DNA from: Telopea speciosissima
Lineage: Eukaryota; Streptophyta; Magnoliopsida; Proteales; Proteaceae
Length of the DNA: 64,000 nucleotides
NCBI RefSeq assembly: GCF_018873765.1
Contig: NC_057925.1
Span: 10,613,568-10,677,567, forward strand
Direction of reading: 5' to 3'
In this document: positions 21,524-32,930 of the stretch, piece after piece
Layout of the letters: the number at the start of each line of letters is the position of its first letter
Numbering within the stretch: position 1 is the stretch's first letter
Notes under the pieces: generated by a model
Told to the model about the DNA's origin: nothing
Databases searched by the model: none
The model's input: only the letters and a program-made list of their open reading frames with translations
Translations under genes and position numbers: made by a program

Positions 21524-21968
21524 TGTAAGATTTCCATAAGGTGGGCTGACATAGTCCACTTTTATTTTATTAAAATCGGTTTAGTTGTAAGGTGGGCTGA
21601 CATAGTCCACTTTTATTTTATTAAAATCGGTTTAGTTGTGTTGATGGGAGCTGCCTTAATGGTATGAGTCCAGTTACTATGTGTGGACCTAAAGTATTGT
21701 TTCCTTAATGGGAAGGAAACCCTAGTTTCTATGCAGGGTTGGTCCCTGCCCTCACCACTATAAATAGTTGTCACTGACCCATTAAGTGATCACTGTGAGA
21801 AAATCTAAAGTTGAGTGGAAGAGGGCAGACCAGATCAACAGTTCATGTGCGACAGAGATCGTCAAGAGTTCGGCTTCCACAACCACGGATCCAGGTACGT
21901 CAAAAACACCACTGTGATCTTGTATGCTCATTGATCTCCATGAATATTCCGCGTGTTTTATTCTATCA
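21524..21968 (+). repeat. 5' LTR with an internal 51-bp tandem duplication
   Basis: Begins TGTAAGATTTCC and ends TTCTATCA. The block AAGGTGGGCTGACATAGTCC... through GGTTTAGTTGT occurs twice in tandem between about 21538 and 21639; the right LTR has it once. A TATA box, TATAAATA, lies at 21759-21766. Confidence 0.92.
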
Positions 21969-21969
21969 A

Positions 21970-21982
21970 TGGTATCAAAGCC
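21970..21982 (+). other. Primer-binding site
   Basis: TGGTATCAAAGCC begins one base after the 5' LTR. It resembles the methionine-initiator-tRNA site of copia elements. Confidence 0.75.
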
Positions 21983-24900
21983 TGATCATGGTTGAACAAT
22001 GTGGCTATAGTTCTTAATTTTATCATTGTCGTGGGTAAATTGATACAAATAAAAAATAAAAAATAAAAAATAAAAAAATAAAAAAATTTCTGTTGTGGCA
22101 TCGGCCATGGCCGAAACCATGGCCGAATGTTGTTGGTTCCCAACTCTTTCTATTTTTTTTTTGACAGCCACATAAACTATAAAAAAAAAAAAAAAAAAAA
22201 AAAGGAGAAATCTGCTGAACCATGGCAGTGATAAATCTGGTTAGGTTTTGATGTTTTTTTTTTTTCTCGCAAAAATGTGGCTGCCGATTGGTTTTTTCGG
22301 CCTATTGAGGCAAGGGTTATGGTCACCGAAGGTCGGCGAATGGTTGCCTGATGTTTGTGGTCATTCGCTTGCATTTTTTCGTCGTTAGCGGTTTTTGATT
22401 TGGCCACCGTAAGAGGCGGCAAAGGAGATATTGAAATCTCAAAAGAGTTTTTAGCCATTGGTTTTTTTTTTTTTTTTCCCGGCCAATCGACGCCGGGGTT
22501 GTGTTCGCCGGAGCACGAGGATCCTTCGTCGGGATCTACCCTGGTCGCCGGCATGTGGTTTGGCCGCCGCTAAGGACGGCAGAATGGGTTTTAAATAACC
22601 CTAAAAAGCTTTTCGTTTTTCTGGTTCGTTTTGGGGAAGAAGATGGGGGAATATTCCCATCTGATTCCCCCCATTTAGAAATATTTAAAAAAAAAAAAAA
22701 AAAAAAGAAGGGAAAAAGTCAAAAAAGGTGACAGTAAAAGTCAAATTTCAAAAAGGTCAGGTTTGTTTTGCCAGAAACAGAAATGAAGTTGTTTTGGATT
22801 TTATTTATAGTTTATTTCTGGTTTATTTCTCCTTTCATTTATAAACAGAAATAAATAATGAAGTTTTGGTTTCCATTTTGTTTCTATTTATACCTTGTGC
22901 TATTCTAATCTGTCACGATAGGGAACACACAACTTCTAACACTTGGAAAATTTTGATGTGTTTCCAATTTTTCACATTGTGAGACTTTGTGATTGTCATT
23001 GTGTTGGTATATTATTTACTTGTTGGATCTAGCAATGGCATGATATGAACACCTTGGATATATTAATTGTTTCATACTCTAGTGTTCCATAATACAGTAC
23101 AAATCTTTGATGATATACATTGTAACAATATGACATATGTGATGTATATCTCGTGATTGTTTGTTATTACCATCATGAGGCAATGTTCGTATATTGTGGT
23201 GTTCCAACAGGAACACGTTTATGTGCTAAGATTTGTACCTTGTTATGTTGAAAATTGGCACGATAGGGAACTAGTATGCAAGGTAATACTTAGTGTTATT
23301 TCAGTTGTACTTGTTACATGCCTAAAGAAGACTTTTAACAGAAATAAAATGAGCCCATTCGGTTTTTTTTGGTGGCTTATTATTATTATAAAGTCCATTA
23401 AATTTAAAAATGTGTAATAAGTATATAAGCCTGTATTAATTTTTCTTTATTAAAGGCTTATCATCGTTTCATGTTATGTTTATCATATTGTCATATTGAC
23501 TGATCGAACCGGTGGGAGGATGTAACTATGTACTCCGAGCCGGTTATATGGTTCGACCAATGAGACAATATACTTATGAACTTTGTTTAGTTTTTTGGCT
23601 CAATTTTGTCTGTTTTGGTTCAATTCAGGCTATGGATTATTTGTAGAAAATGATTTGGTTCATTCCATTTATAGAAATAATATTTTGGTTGATATAATTC
23701 ATGGAAACATTTCAGAGATTCCAATGGTTGAATTATTTCTATTGTGGAAACAGTTTTAGTAAAATTGATTTCAAAATTAATTTTTAAGATTATTGTTAAG
23801 CCATTTCTGAACCGTTTTGACCATGAATTTTAAGAGTACCTTGAATCGGTGGGAGTATAAAATTTAAGTTAAGGGTAATTTAATGTTCTATACAGTGTCA
23901 GGAACATGTTAAAGTATACTTTCAATTTGAGAGATATTAAATTAAACTCCCACATAAGATTTTGTTTGGTTGCATTAAGTATCCCTTGACCTTTTAAGGT
24001 GTTGTTTGGATACATTACGTAAATTTTGGTGCATATTGGTTGTTTAATTGGCCAATCATCTATGTTTTGTTTTCCCTCATGCTATGTCACATACATGTAC
24101 GATTTACAACATCACATTTTGGACTATTCTATGTGTGGATTCAGTGCCATTAAGGTTGTGACATCTAAGTAAGTCACAAGGCAGTAAGTAAAACCACATG
24201 TGTTATAATACATAAGGAACTCGTGACATTTTGTATCGTCATGAGGTATTATAATCAGTGATGCATGTTTTTTTGGTTATTTGTGACATTTAGGAAAACA
24301 CAATCTTTAATGTGTGGTATTCACAAGTTTGCCATTGAGGGGATATTGTTGTCACATGTTCCATCATTTTATATCCCATAAAGTTATTTTAGACAATCCA
24401 ATAAATATGTGAAGACATTGAAATTTTAATTTGTTGAAACTTGCGTATAGGATGGATATGATGATGCTCACATATGATTGAGCTTTTGGATCATTAAGGT
24501 AGTAAGCATGGGCTTATAAAGTTACAAATTAGATACTTCCATCATAGTTTTAATGAAACCTACTTGAAAAGTCTTATAAATGGATTGACTATAAATTGTT
24601 TAGGGAAGTGAATTAGAAATCATACGATTTTAAGTTTGTTCTATTGAAATAATTTCAGTTTTGACCTTATGATTATTGAGTTTGACTTCATTTCTAGAAA
24701 TCGCTTCTGTTGATTGGTTCCATATATCATTTCTGGTCTTGAAAATTATTTATCAATAAACATTTGTGGATTACTTTCTGTGCTTACAGTCATTATTTTG
24801 GAACCTCTACGATGTCGTAATTATGAATCTATTGACTGGTTAGTCCTACTGTTGTTTATTGGTATTTTTGTCATCGAATTCCACTAGGTTGGGTTGACTC

Positions 24901-26499
24901 TATAATCCGGCCCTCAATTTATTTTGAGCCAGTAAACTCGTTGTCAGTATGATCTTTTGATTTTGACCGATTTTGGTCTTTTGGTTTAAGACAGAGATTC
25001 AAACAAGATTGATTAGTTCAACAGTGAACAAGTTTTTGATTTTATATGAAGTTTTCTTATGGTGTCACCATGGGAAGATAGAATTCTATCCTACTATGAG
25101 TGATGGATGCATCACATATTGATTTATATGCATTACAATGGCCTTTCATGAATTTTTTAGTCAATTTGATGTGTTTTGGACTTGCTCATCGATGTTATAC
25201 AGTCTGTGACATTCGGTTTCGTCACAAGGGATTGCATGTAGCCTATTCTTGATATTGACATCCTATGATAATGATTTCCCTAAACGTCACGAAAGGATTA
25301 ATTTATGTGACATTTCTGTAAATATATTGGCTATGTGTGTTTTATGATAAAAATAATATTGATGGAGATTATTAAAGTAAAATGGGCATTCAGCAGCAAT
25401 CCAAGTCTATGGGATTCATGATTTAAATGATTACGGTTCCACTCAGTGGGCTAGTTATTTGGATTGTGAGATCATCATTGACTATTCGGATGGATTGCAG
25501 TCAAGGAAACCATATGGCGAATGATGTGCTCTTGCCACCACAGGTGAGTCATTGTTTGGTCGATTTCGCTTGATGGTGTGAGGGTAACGTTTTGGACTTC
25601 GCTGCTTTAGAGGTTCTTGTCTTGCCATCACAGGTGACGGAATCCTTAGAGTGGTGTTGTTGCAAGCGTCTCGCCTTACATGTGAGAGATTCCATTGCAT
25701 ATTGGGCGATCTTGCCACCATAGGTGTGACCCCGACGACGTCAGATCTTTCCCCAGTTTATGTTTTTCTACAGTTACTGAAAATAAAACTGGGATAAATC
25801 TGATTAATAAGCCCAAATTAATCAGTTTTCAGTTATATTATTGGGATATTGATATGCTTTTAGTTATTGCATATTGTATGTTTTGGTAAATTTTGTATGA
25901 TCATGTTTACTAGCTTTAAGTTCCCAATTATCTTCTATCAAAATCTTGAATGGTTCCAATTTAAGGGATGGAAATGATTCTTTAATATTTTATGTGGCTA
26001 CAGTGAGTATGGATTTTACCATTTTAAAGTTGACAAACCTCCCCAGCCTTTGGCTGACAGTTCCATTGAACATAAATGTCTTTATAAAATGTAGGAGGAG
26101 TCAAATCGGTTATGTTTGACAGTCATGATATACATTATGGATATGACCATCTAGAAAAGTAACATTCTGATTGAGAATGCTAAGGAACAGAAACTCATTA
26201 CACCTGTAAACAGAAGATTCATTGTTTATGATGAGCTTTAAAGAACACTTACATGGATTTTGTTTTGCTTACACCCAGTTCTTATAATAGTGTGAGTGTG
26301 TTCTGTAAATAGATATTATAAATCATGACATACAAGTTGAGCTAAATGGAGATAAAATGTTCAATACATTTTTTGTATGGTACATTATTCAGTTATTCTT
26401 GTCTTAGTTTGACAATATTTATCTGAGGATCAGTGGGAGTTAGATAATATTTTCTTATATTTTATAGTGATAATATTCTTGCTGCCAGCAAGAATATTA
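21983..26499 (+). other. Non-coding interior of the copia-type element
   Basis: About 4.5 kb without a recognisable protein. It contains A-rich microsatellite near 22043-22088, poly(A)/(T) tracts (22181-22203, 22460-22478, 22686-22706) and a GC-richer stretch with many GGCCG/CGCCGG words (22280-22570). Three copies of CTTGCCACCACAGGTGA-like sequence begin at 25531, 25621 and 25711. No gag or protease motif was found. Confidence 0.6.
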
Positions 26500-27190
26500 T
26501 CATTTTACTTTAGATAAAACAGTATTAATCATTTTGGTAAAAAAGATCTAGGTGAAGCCTCTTATGTTTAGGCATTAAGATTCACTGTAATAGAACTATA
26601 CATATTCTTGGTTTGTTTAAAACAGATTTCTTGTTTGGTAAAAAAGATCTTGGTGAAGTCTCTTATGTTTAGGCATTAACATTCATCGTAATAGAACTAT
26701 ACATATTCTTGGTTTGTTTCAAAAAGATTTCTTGTGAAAGAAAACAGATTTACCAATACTCAGTGAATTCAGTTGAATAATACTCTTTGTGCATCTAATG
26801 TTGGTAGTTTAATGTAAACTCAAGAATACATATGGATTGATATTGCTTATTTTATAATTTTGGAGTAGCACATTAGGTAACTGCCAAGATGACAGATGGT
26901 GCTATATGTTAAGAGGGTGTCTTACGGACACCGACTGCTTTTCTCTATGCAAGCAGAGTTTTGTGACCTATTGTGATGTCACTGTTGAGACTCTATGACT
27001 GAGGAATTTTAACTCAAAATTTGATATTTATGCTTTCTTGTTAGAGAGAAAGTTTGTGAGTCATAAAACTCAGTTTGGTGCATTACTACAGATAGTATGC
27101 TTGTTGATTCTCTCACTAAGGATTTAACTCCAAAAGTTTTTTGGAGTATATCAGTAATATGGAACTTGTTAGTTCTTTTGATGCATTTTA
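26500..27190 (+). pseudogene. Copia reverse transcriptase and RNase H relic
   Basis: The readable fragments are KDLGEASYV-like (twice, because of a local duplication), then ILGLSQK-like sequence, and near 27100 VDSLTKDLTPKVFW, which resembles the DP(F/L)TK end of copia RNase H. Stops and frame breaks separate them, and the YVDD site is not readable. It is the only coding trace in the element. Confidence 0.6.
26532..26740 (+). repeat. About 105-bp tandem duplication
   Basis: TTGGTAAAAAAGATCTAGGT... and TTGGTAAAAAAGATCTTGGT... start about 100 bp apart and run in parallel to ...AGATTTCTTGT, with a handful of substitutions. The duplication lies in the reverse-transcriptase relic. Confidence 0.85.
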
Positions 27191-27309
27191 TTAGTGGGAG
27201 TTTTGCTTATATATACAGTTGCAACTGATTTCAGATTCTTGTCTTTACGTGACATGTTATTCTCGAGAATATACATGCATCTTTATTATGACCATTTGTT
27301 TATGTGTAT

Positions 27310-27560
27310 ATGTACACTTGATTAATCGCCTCATAGAGAATTAATTGAGGTCATATGTGGTGTATTTACTTCATTTGGTATACGAGGTTCCAGTCAATAC
27401 ACGCACATCTAGTTACTAAGTAAATGCATACAGATTCTATTGTGTATACTAGGTTATTTGCCTCATTCAGATATTTGAGGCTATGTGGTGTATTTGTCTC
27501 CTATGGTATTTGAGGCCTTCAGTAAATACACGCATATATTTTGTTCACTAAAAGAGCCTC
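27310..27560 (+). repeat. Imperfect direct repeats before the polypurine tract
   Basis: Two diverged copies of a roughly 110-bp block share TATGTGGTGTATTT, a TTGAGG/CGAGG word, and CAATACACGCACAT/AAATACACGCATAT. CCTCATTCGGTTTCGAGG-like words recur once more at 27546-27565. Confidence 0.6.
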
Positions 27561-28003
27561 ATTCGGTTTCGAGGACGTGAACTAGTATGTTGGGACATTT
27601 GGACCCAGTCTCAACGAGCTTCCTTATATGAAGTGTTTGCGTTTGGGCGATGCTTATGGTAAGTGAGACCTCCAGCTTTTGTCTCATGCGGCTCATTCGG
27701 TTTCCGAGCCTGGACCAATTTGGAAATTGGCATGTTGATCATTATATCATGCATTTTCCATACCACTCTCATACTGTACAACCGAAGTCGATGAGACCAT
27801 AAGCACTTTGACGTGTTAGGTCCCATGTCTCTTTAGATGTGATGATCTGCACTGTTGGGTGTTTGTAGTTTCATTCGGACCAAGGCATCAAGTTTAAGAT
27901 ATACTCCAGTCAACATTATCTTTTGTGGCCACAATCAGTTTGTCTAAATCAGAGAGTCGTTTTAAAAGGATTTCAAAATCAAAACTTGTGACATATGCAG
28001 CCC

Positions 28004-28014
28004 AAGTGGGAGAT
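28004..28014 (+). other. Polypurine tract
   Basis: AAGTGGGAGAT directly precedes the 3' LTR, the usual form in plant copia elements. Confidence 0.8.
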
Positions 28015-28408
28015 TGTAAGATTTCCATAAGGTGGGCTGGCATAGTCCACTTTTATTTTATTAAAACCGATTTAGTTGTGTTGATGGGAGCTGCCTTAAT
28101 GGTATGAGTCCAGTTACTATGTGTGGACCTAAAGTATTGTTTCCTTAATGGGAAGGAAACCCTAGTTTCTATGCAGGGTTGGTCCCTGCCCTCACCACTA
28201 TAAATAGTTGTCACTGACCCATTAAGTGACCACTCTGAGAAAATCTAAAGTTGAGTGGAAGAGGGCAGACCAGACCAACAGTTCATGTGCGACAGAGATC
28301 GTCAAGAGTTTGGCTTCCACAACCACGGATCCAGGTATGTCAAGAACACCACTGTGATCTTGTATGCTCATTGATCTCCATGAATATTCTGCGTGTTTTA
28401 TTCTATCA
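28015..28408 (+). repeat. 3' LTR of the copia-type element
   Basis: 394 bp, beginning TGTAAGATTTCC and ending TTCTATCA. TATAAATA lies at 28199-28206. It lacks the 51-bp duplication of the 5' LTR. Confidence 0.92.
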
Positions 28409-28537
28409 TTTACATGATAAACTGAAACCAAGTCGATAAGATCGAGAAACCAAAACTAAACCTATGCACCCTTATTGGATCATCTTTAGGACTCACTCAT
28501 TCTCACGTCAAAACGGATCCAAACTGACCGATGGACT

Positions 28538-28715
28538 AATCTTTATCCCCTGCGGTTCCCTGCCCGATACAGTTCCTACAATTCCTCTCTTAGGGGGGCG
28601 ACAATGACCACCTTCCCCCCTGCCCGAACACATTGCCCGGATGGAGTTCACCCCACTCTTATTAGAGGCACTAGGGAAGTGTACCGGAAAGAGAACTGCA
28701 GGTGATAATTTTCCC
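28538..28715. mobile_element. Foldback MITE of a second type
   Basis: Imperfect inverted ends: left TTATCCCCTGCGGTTCCCT, right complement TTATCACCTGCAGTTCTCT. CTTCC-rich arms lie around a GCCCGAACACATTGCCCGG centre. The centre resembles that of the 189-bp family, but the ends differ. No target duplication was resolved. Confidence 0.6.
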
Positions 28716-30417
28716 AGATGGACAACCCTAGACTAGAATGTGATAATATTCTAATGAGTTGAGATTCTTAAAAAAAAAAAAAAAAAGATTTTACCATAAA
28801 AAAGTTGAGCTTGTGACGCTAAATGAGTGGTTAGAGTTAGACCTCTATTGTATCATATTGGGTTGAGTTTGAATATGACGTGCTCCAGTTCCATTTGGGA
28901 TTTAGAAGGTTCCAAAGCGTTTTTGAATTCTAACTGCCATAAATTTTTGATAAGGTATTGGAAATTATGGTTTAATAAGTTTTTCTTCAGCCATGGGACA
29001 GAAAGATTCTTCGCTACTCATTATGGGACTTAGTGATTGGACGATTATGTCATCACCAACTCCCACCTCTATTGTAGGTCGAAAACATTCTCCCTAATTC
29101 GATTAAACTGGACCAATGATAGTAGCGAAAGAATTTTTACTTCTCCATGAGGCATGAAGGGATTCTTTTCCAAAGGGGAAAGAGCGAGGATAACACATGC
29201 CGGCCTTTTTTTCTTATGACAAATAGTATTTTTTTCCCTCATGTAGAATCCACGTGCATTGCTCTACAGAGATATGTATGAACAAACTCCACAGGCTGCT
29301 ATGCCTGAAAGTTAAGACTGCTAGAATAGTAGCATGAGCTTTTCCCAACTAACAATCTGCACACACAGTGCTCCCTTGGCTCAAGCATTAGGATGCCCCT
29401 TGCCAATTTGTTGCTAGCCCCATCACTATTAACTTCAACATATACCATGTGAACAAGACGAGAATGCCACAAATTGGGGTATCACTAACGAATTAGGCCA
29501 TGTGGATTATGGTAGGCAGGTAATTCTATAAAGTTGTTAAATAGAGGTGTATTTTGAAGATGATAATTCATAGTGACACCTGGAAGGAAAAAGTTAAGTT
29601 AGAGAACTTGGACCGCCATGACCCATGAGTTTAAGTTTATACTATTAATTAAAGTCATCCACAAGTCCAACAGATTTTGTACGAGAGGGAAAGGCCTCTG
29701 TTAGCATAAACATGTTTAAAATGGATGTGTTTTCCGTTTTAAACACATTTTGTTGTATGTTTCCCAAACATATGGAAAAAAAAGGCAAATGACAAGCATT
29801 TCAGTTTCAAACGCGTTTAAAACACGTTCTCAATTTTTGGCGTTTTTTAAGACCTTAAACTTAAGTGACCATATATCTCTCTCTTGAACTCTGATCGGCC
29901 TGATTCTTTCACCAAAGTAAAGATGAACCGAAGGGCTACATTTTTCTCACCTTCATGTCAAGGTCAATGCACAGATACCAAAATTATAAGCATGTTTTTA
30001 AATAAAAATTTCTCAATTTATATGATAATAGTGCCCACTTTTTGTTTTCTTCTTTTTTTATTTTTTATTTTTTATTTTTTTGTTTTGAAATATAGACGCT
30101 TAAAACCTGTACCATCCATTTTCTGTTTTTTTACCATTCTTTGTTTTTTTTTGAAAAGACTCTCATATCCCTCAAAGGGAGGAAGAGAGTGAGAGATGCA
30201 TAGGGTGCTAGCATACGGTATACCGCTAGCATACCCAGCCTTTTCCCATAATACATAGGAAGAAGTTTTTCTTCACCATAGGATCACCACCTCATCAATG
30301 GTCATAAAAATCTGCCCCACTACTTACAAATGGTTGAACATAACCACCCCTACTGTGTGCGATTCCCTATGGACATCGATGGAAGTCCTCGATCAATGAA
30401 TACCCCACTCAACGTGC
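28716..30417. other. Array spacer, unit 3, no gene
   Basis: 28790-29160 matches unit 1 at about 4670-4990. 29190-29470 recurs at 39838-40170 (CTTATGACAAATAGTA, CATTGCTCTACAGAGAT, TCCCTTGGCTC). T-rich low-complexity sequence lies at 30040-30090. Confidence 0.55.
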
Positions 30418-30503
30418 AATTTGGATCCTCTACTGCCAAGCTGCCCGGCAAGACCTCACTGCCAATACACAGCAAGGCACGGAATGACCGCCTTACCCCT
30501 GCA
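30418..30503. mobile_element. Left arm of a truncated MITE of the 189-bp family
   Basis: TTGGATCCTCTACTGCCAAG, then CTGCCCGGCAAGACC and ACCGCCTTACCCCTGC, match the left arm at 46692. The right arm is missing and the sequence passes directly into F-box 3' flank (GAAGTTGTATATTTTCAAG). Confidence 0.65.
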
Positions 30504-30734
30504 GAAGTTGTATATTTTCAAGTACAAGAGCTACAATGACTGAAGAAATAAAGGTGTTGGGAAGTGGAGAAGCCATTTCAGTCTTAGACTTAAAGTAGTG
30601 CTAAATCTAAAACTGAAAGTGGTCTCTTATATGTATGAGCTAGCCTTTCTCAAATATATAACTCAGTTCATCAAAAGAAAGTTCATGTGCTGCCACTATT
30701 TCATACCCTGCAGCTCTAGATTATTTTTTCTTTA

Positions 30735-31335
30735 TTCTATTGGATTCTCTTTTGGCCCTAGATCACAAGGTACATAATCGAAAATAAATAAATGGATGAA
30801 TACAAAATTCGTAAAAAATAGTTGGATCTTCAAAATCCGTCACCAAAATACTCAATGTATGATCCATTGTGTCCATTGCCAATATTGAAGAATACCTACC
30901 CAAGTCTACCCAGATTCCCGTTTGGTCGTTTCAAGCTCAACCTGTATTTAATTTCTTTTTCCAGGATGTCTCTTTTAAGTAATCCTCCATCACCCAAACC
31001 TCAATCCATAACCAAATAAAAGTAGTAATTAAAATCACTTTGTGCCCGTGATCTGATTGATTTTACTACTCACGCAGCAAACCAGACCAGACCTTGTGCG
31101 TGATAAGAAGAGGTACTAATCGGAAAGTGTAAATGTGGCATAAAGACGATGACGACGACGACGGAGAGGATACAATGGAGCGGACAAAGCTGGTGTATAA
31201 TTCAAGTTTCTGGGAGGGGCAATGGTGCTGACATTATACAAATGATGACCTCATGTCCTTTGTTCCTTTGTAAAATGTCAGCACCATTGCCCTTCCTATA
31301 CGAGAAACTGATTGTGTTCTCCTTCTTCCTTCGAA
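30735..31335 (-). pseudogene. F-box gene relic, copy 4
   Basis: The end of exon 2 (about 31010-30750) is fused to the start of the intron and the 3' part of exon 1 (about 31335-31042). Deletions removed the first half of exon 2, nearly all of the intron, and the F-box itself: exon 1 jumps from the QSVSG-equivalent region to the CTTCTTCCTTC start region near 31320. A short hairpin insertion interrupts exon 1 at 31204-31306. It is not translatable. Confidence 0.82.
31204..31306. mobile_element. Small hairpin insertion in F-box relic 4
   Basis: Arms AGTTTCTGGGAGGGGCAATG... and, on the complement, AGTTTCTCGTATAGGAAGGG... share GGGCAATGGTGCTGACATT (19 bp exact) and TACAAA further in. Other family members have no such sequence here, so it was inserted. 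It is probably a very short MITE. Confidence 0.65.
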
Positions 31336-31744
31336 TTCATTATAAACTAGCGGAAGATTTGATTCCTATGATCAATCTCGAAAGATAGCTTTTTAGGAGT
31401 TTAGAGATTAAAATGGTGCGTTTAGTTGGAGGTTAGTTTAAGTAGGTAGTTAGTGTTTTTGGTTTTTGTTTTGGTAGAAGTAGGTAGTTAGTTTTTTTTG
31501 GTTTTTGATAAAGTAGGTAGTTAGTTAGTTAGTTACCCCTGTAGAACTTGGAGAAGAAGTAATTAATGGATTAGTGATAATATTCTAATTAATAGTGCTG
31601 AAAAGCATCCTCAACCATCGGATTTAGATATTCAAATTCACTTCTCTAACCAAAGGTTGAGATTTTTCCATAATAAATTAAGCAGCGTTTCGATATTTTG
31701 GAAAGTAAGGTTTTGAAGGATTCATTCTATTAGTAGAAAACCCT

Positions 31745-32350
31745 TTTTTTTAGGACACCAGGCAGCATGGTCTTTCAAGGAAAGTGCTTCCTCTTTTGGG
31801 ATGATTCTCTTTTCGGTTACGATGTCTCAAGTGGTTAATTAATTGTTGGACAAGTAATTGGATCTGCTGAGCTAGCAATCTGAAGGTCTTGGTGCAGAGT
31901 CATGGATGGATAGTGAGATGCTGATCAGGTTGGCCTGATGTTATCTTGAGCTAAGAAGTTGCAGAGTCAACCATTGGGATCGGCTCCTTGCTTTGCCTTA
32001 TTCAAGTTACAATTGCCCATTTTAGATTGTTGGGATCAATGAGGATTTATGATATTAAAGTGGATATCCATTCGGTTTTGGCTACCATTGCTACTCCACT
32101 GGTGATTTTTTCATCTCCCAAAGATATTTTTCAAATATCCATTTGTATTGTTGGCTGTGTTTACAACTTTGTTTCTAGGGAATCTATTGATGTTATTAAT
32201 CCCCTAGTCTAGAAGGCCGTGTTGATGCTATGTGAGGCACTTTGGTCATATTTCATTCCTTGGTTTTTGATACTTTGTATCCATGCAAACCTTATAAATT
32301 CATGTTGTTTATCTGAACAAAACTATTTTTTTACCCCAAAAAAAAAAAAA
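31745..32350 (+). mobile_element. 5'-truncated LINE 3' end
   Basis: Begins abruptly (GGACACCAGGCAGCATGG) in F-box 5' flank and ends in poly(A) at 32338-32350. Near the end it reads YNFVSRESIDVINPLV, then KAV, which fits the decayed RNase H terminus of plant LINEs. An open stretch of 74 codons ends at 32212. No target duplication was resolved. Confidence 0.55.
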
Positions 32351-32930
32351 CAAGGGCAATTGCCTAGATCTACTGGGTAAAAATAAAATTTACAAAAATG
32401 GTGGTTATCAATCATATTTTACATTTACTAGTAAGATTTTGAAAAGATTTACTAAATCCCTATACGAGTAAAAAATACTTAAGGAATAACCTAAAATACC
32501 CTCAACATCATTCTCTCGGGTGTGTACATGTGGTGTGTATATCATCGCCCCCAACAATGGCCATAAAAATCTGACCCCCTTAATTATGAATGCTCTAGCC
32601 TGACCCTACTGTGCAATTCCCTATGGACACGTACCGATCAAAGACCTCACCGTGGCTGAGAGAAAACTCGATCCTAATACATACAAAAGGATCCCAAAAT
32701 GAAAGATCGAGAAACAAGTAGTTAGAAGTTATATATTTTCAAGTGCAAGAGTAGAGTTAGATCTAAAACTGAAAGTGGTCTCTGAATATGTATACATTGA
32801 AGAAGGTATCGCAAACAAGAGCCCTTATCAAATATAATCTAAAACCCCAAAAGGAAGTTCCTATGCTGTTACAGGATAAACTATTTTGTATCATTTTTTT
32901 TTCCTCCCCTTTTCTTTTGGGTACGTTCTT
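32351..32930. other. 3' flank of F-box copy 5
   Basis: No gene. Contains the shared 3' block (AGAAGTTATATATTTTCAAG at about 32725) and the likely 3' UTR. Confidence 0.55.

Larger units (their letters stand above)
21524..28408 (+). mobile_element. Copia-type LTR retrotransposon with eroded coding region, probably non-autonomous
   Basis: A 6,885-bp element with LTRs of 445 and 394 bp and an exact 5-bp target duplication TTTAC (21519-21523 and 28409-28413). A primer-binding site and polypurine tract are in place. By eye the LTRs differ at about ten positions (2.5 percent) apart from a 51-bp duplication in the left one. The internal region has no gag and no frame longer than about 125 codons. 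Only relics of copia reverse transcriptase and RNase H can be read, at about 26500-27190. Young ends with old coding decay suggest that the element was mobilised by proteins supplied from elsewhere. Confidence 0.9.

Noticed and set aside
22177-22554. 125-codon minus-strand frame with lysine and phenylalanine runs
   Set aside because: It is created by poly(A)/poly(T) tracts in the interior of the copia-type element, and no domain is visible.
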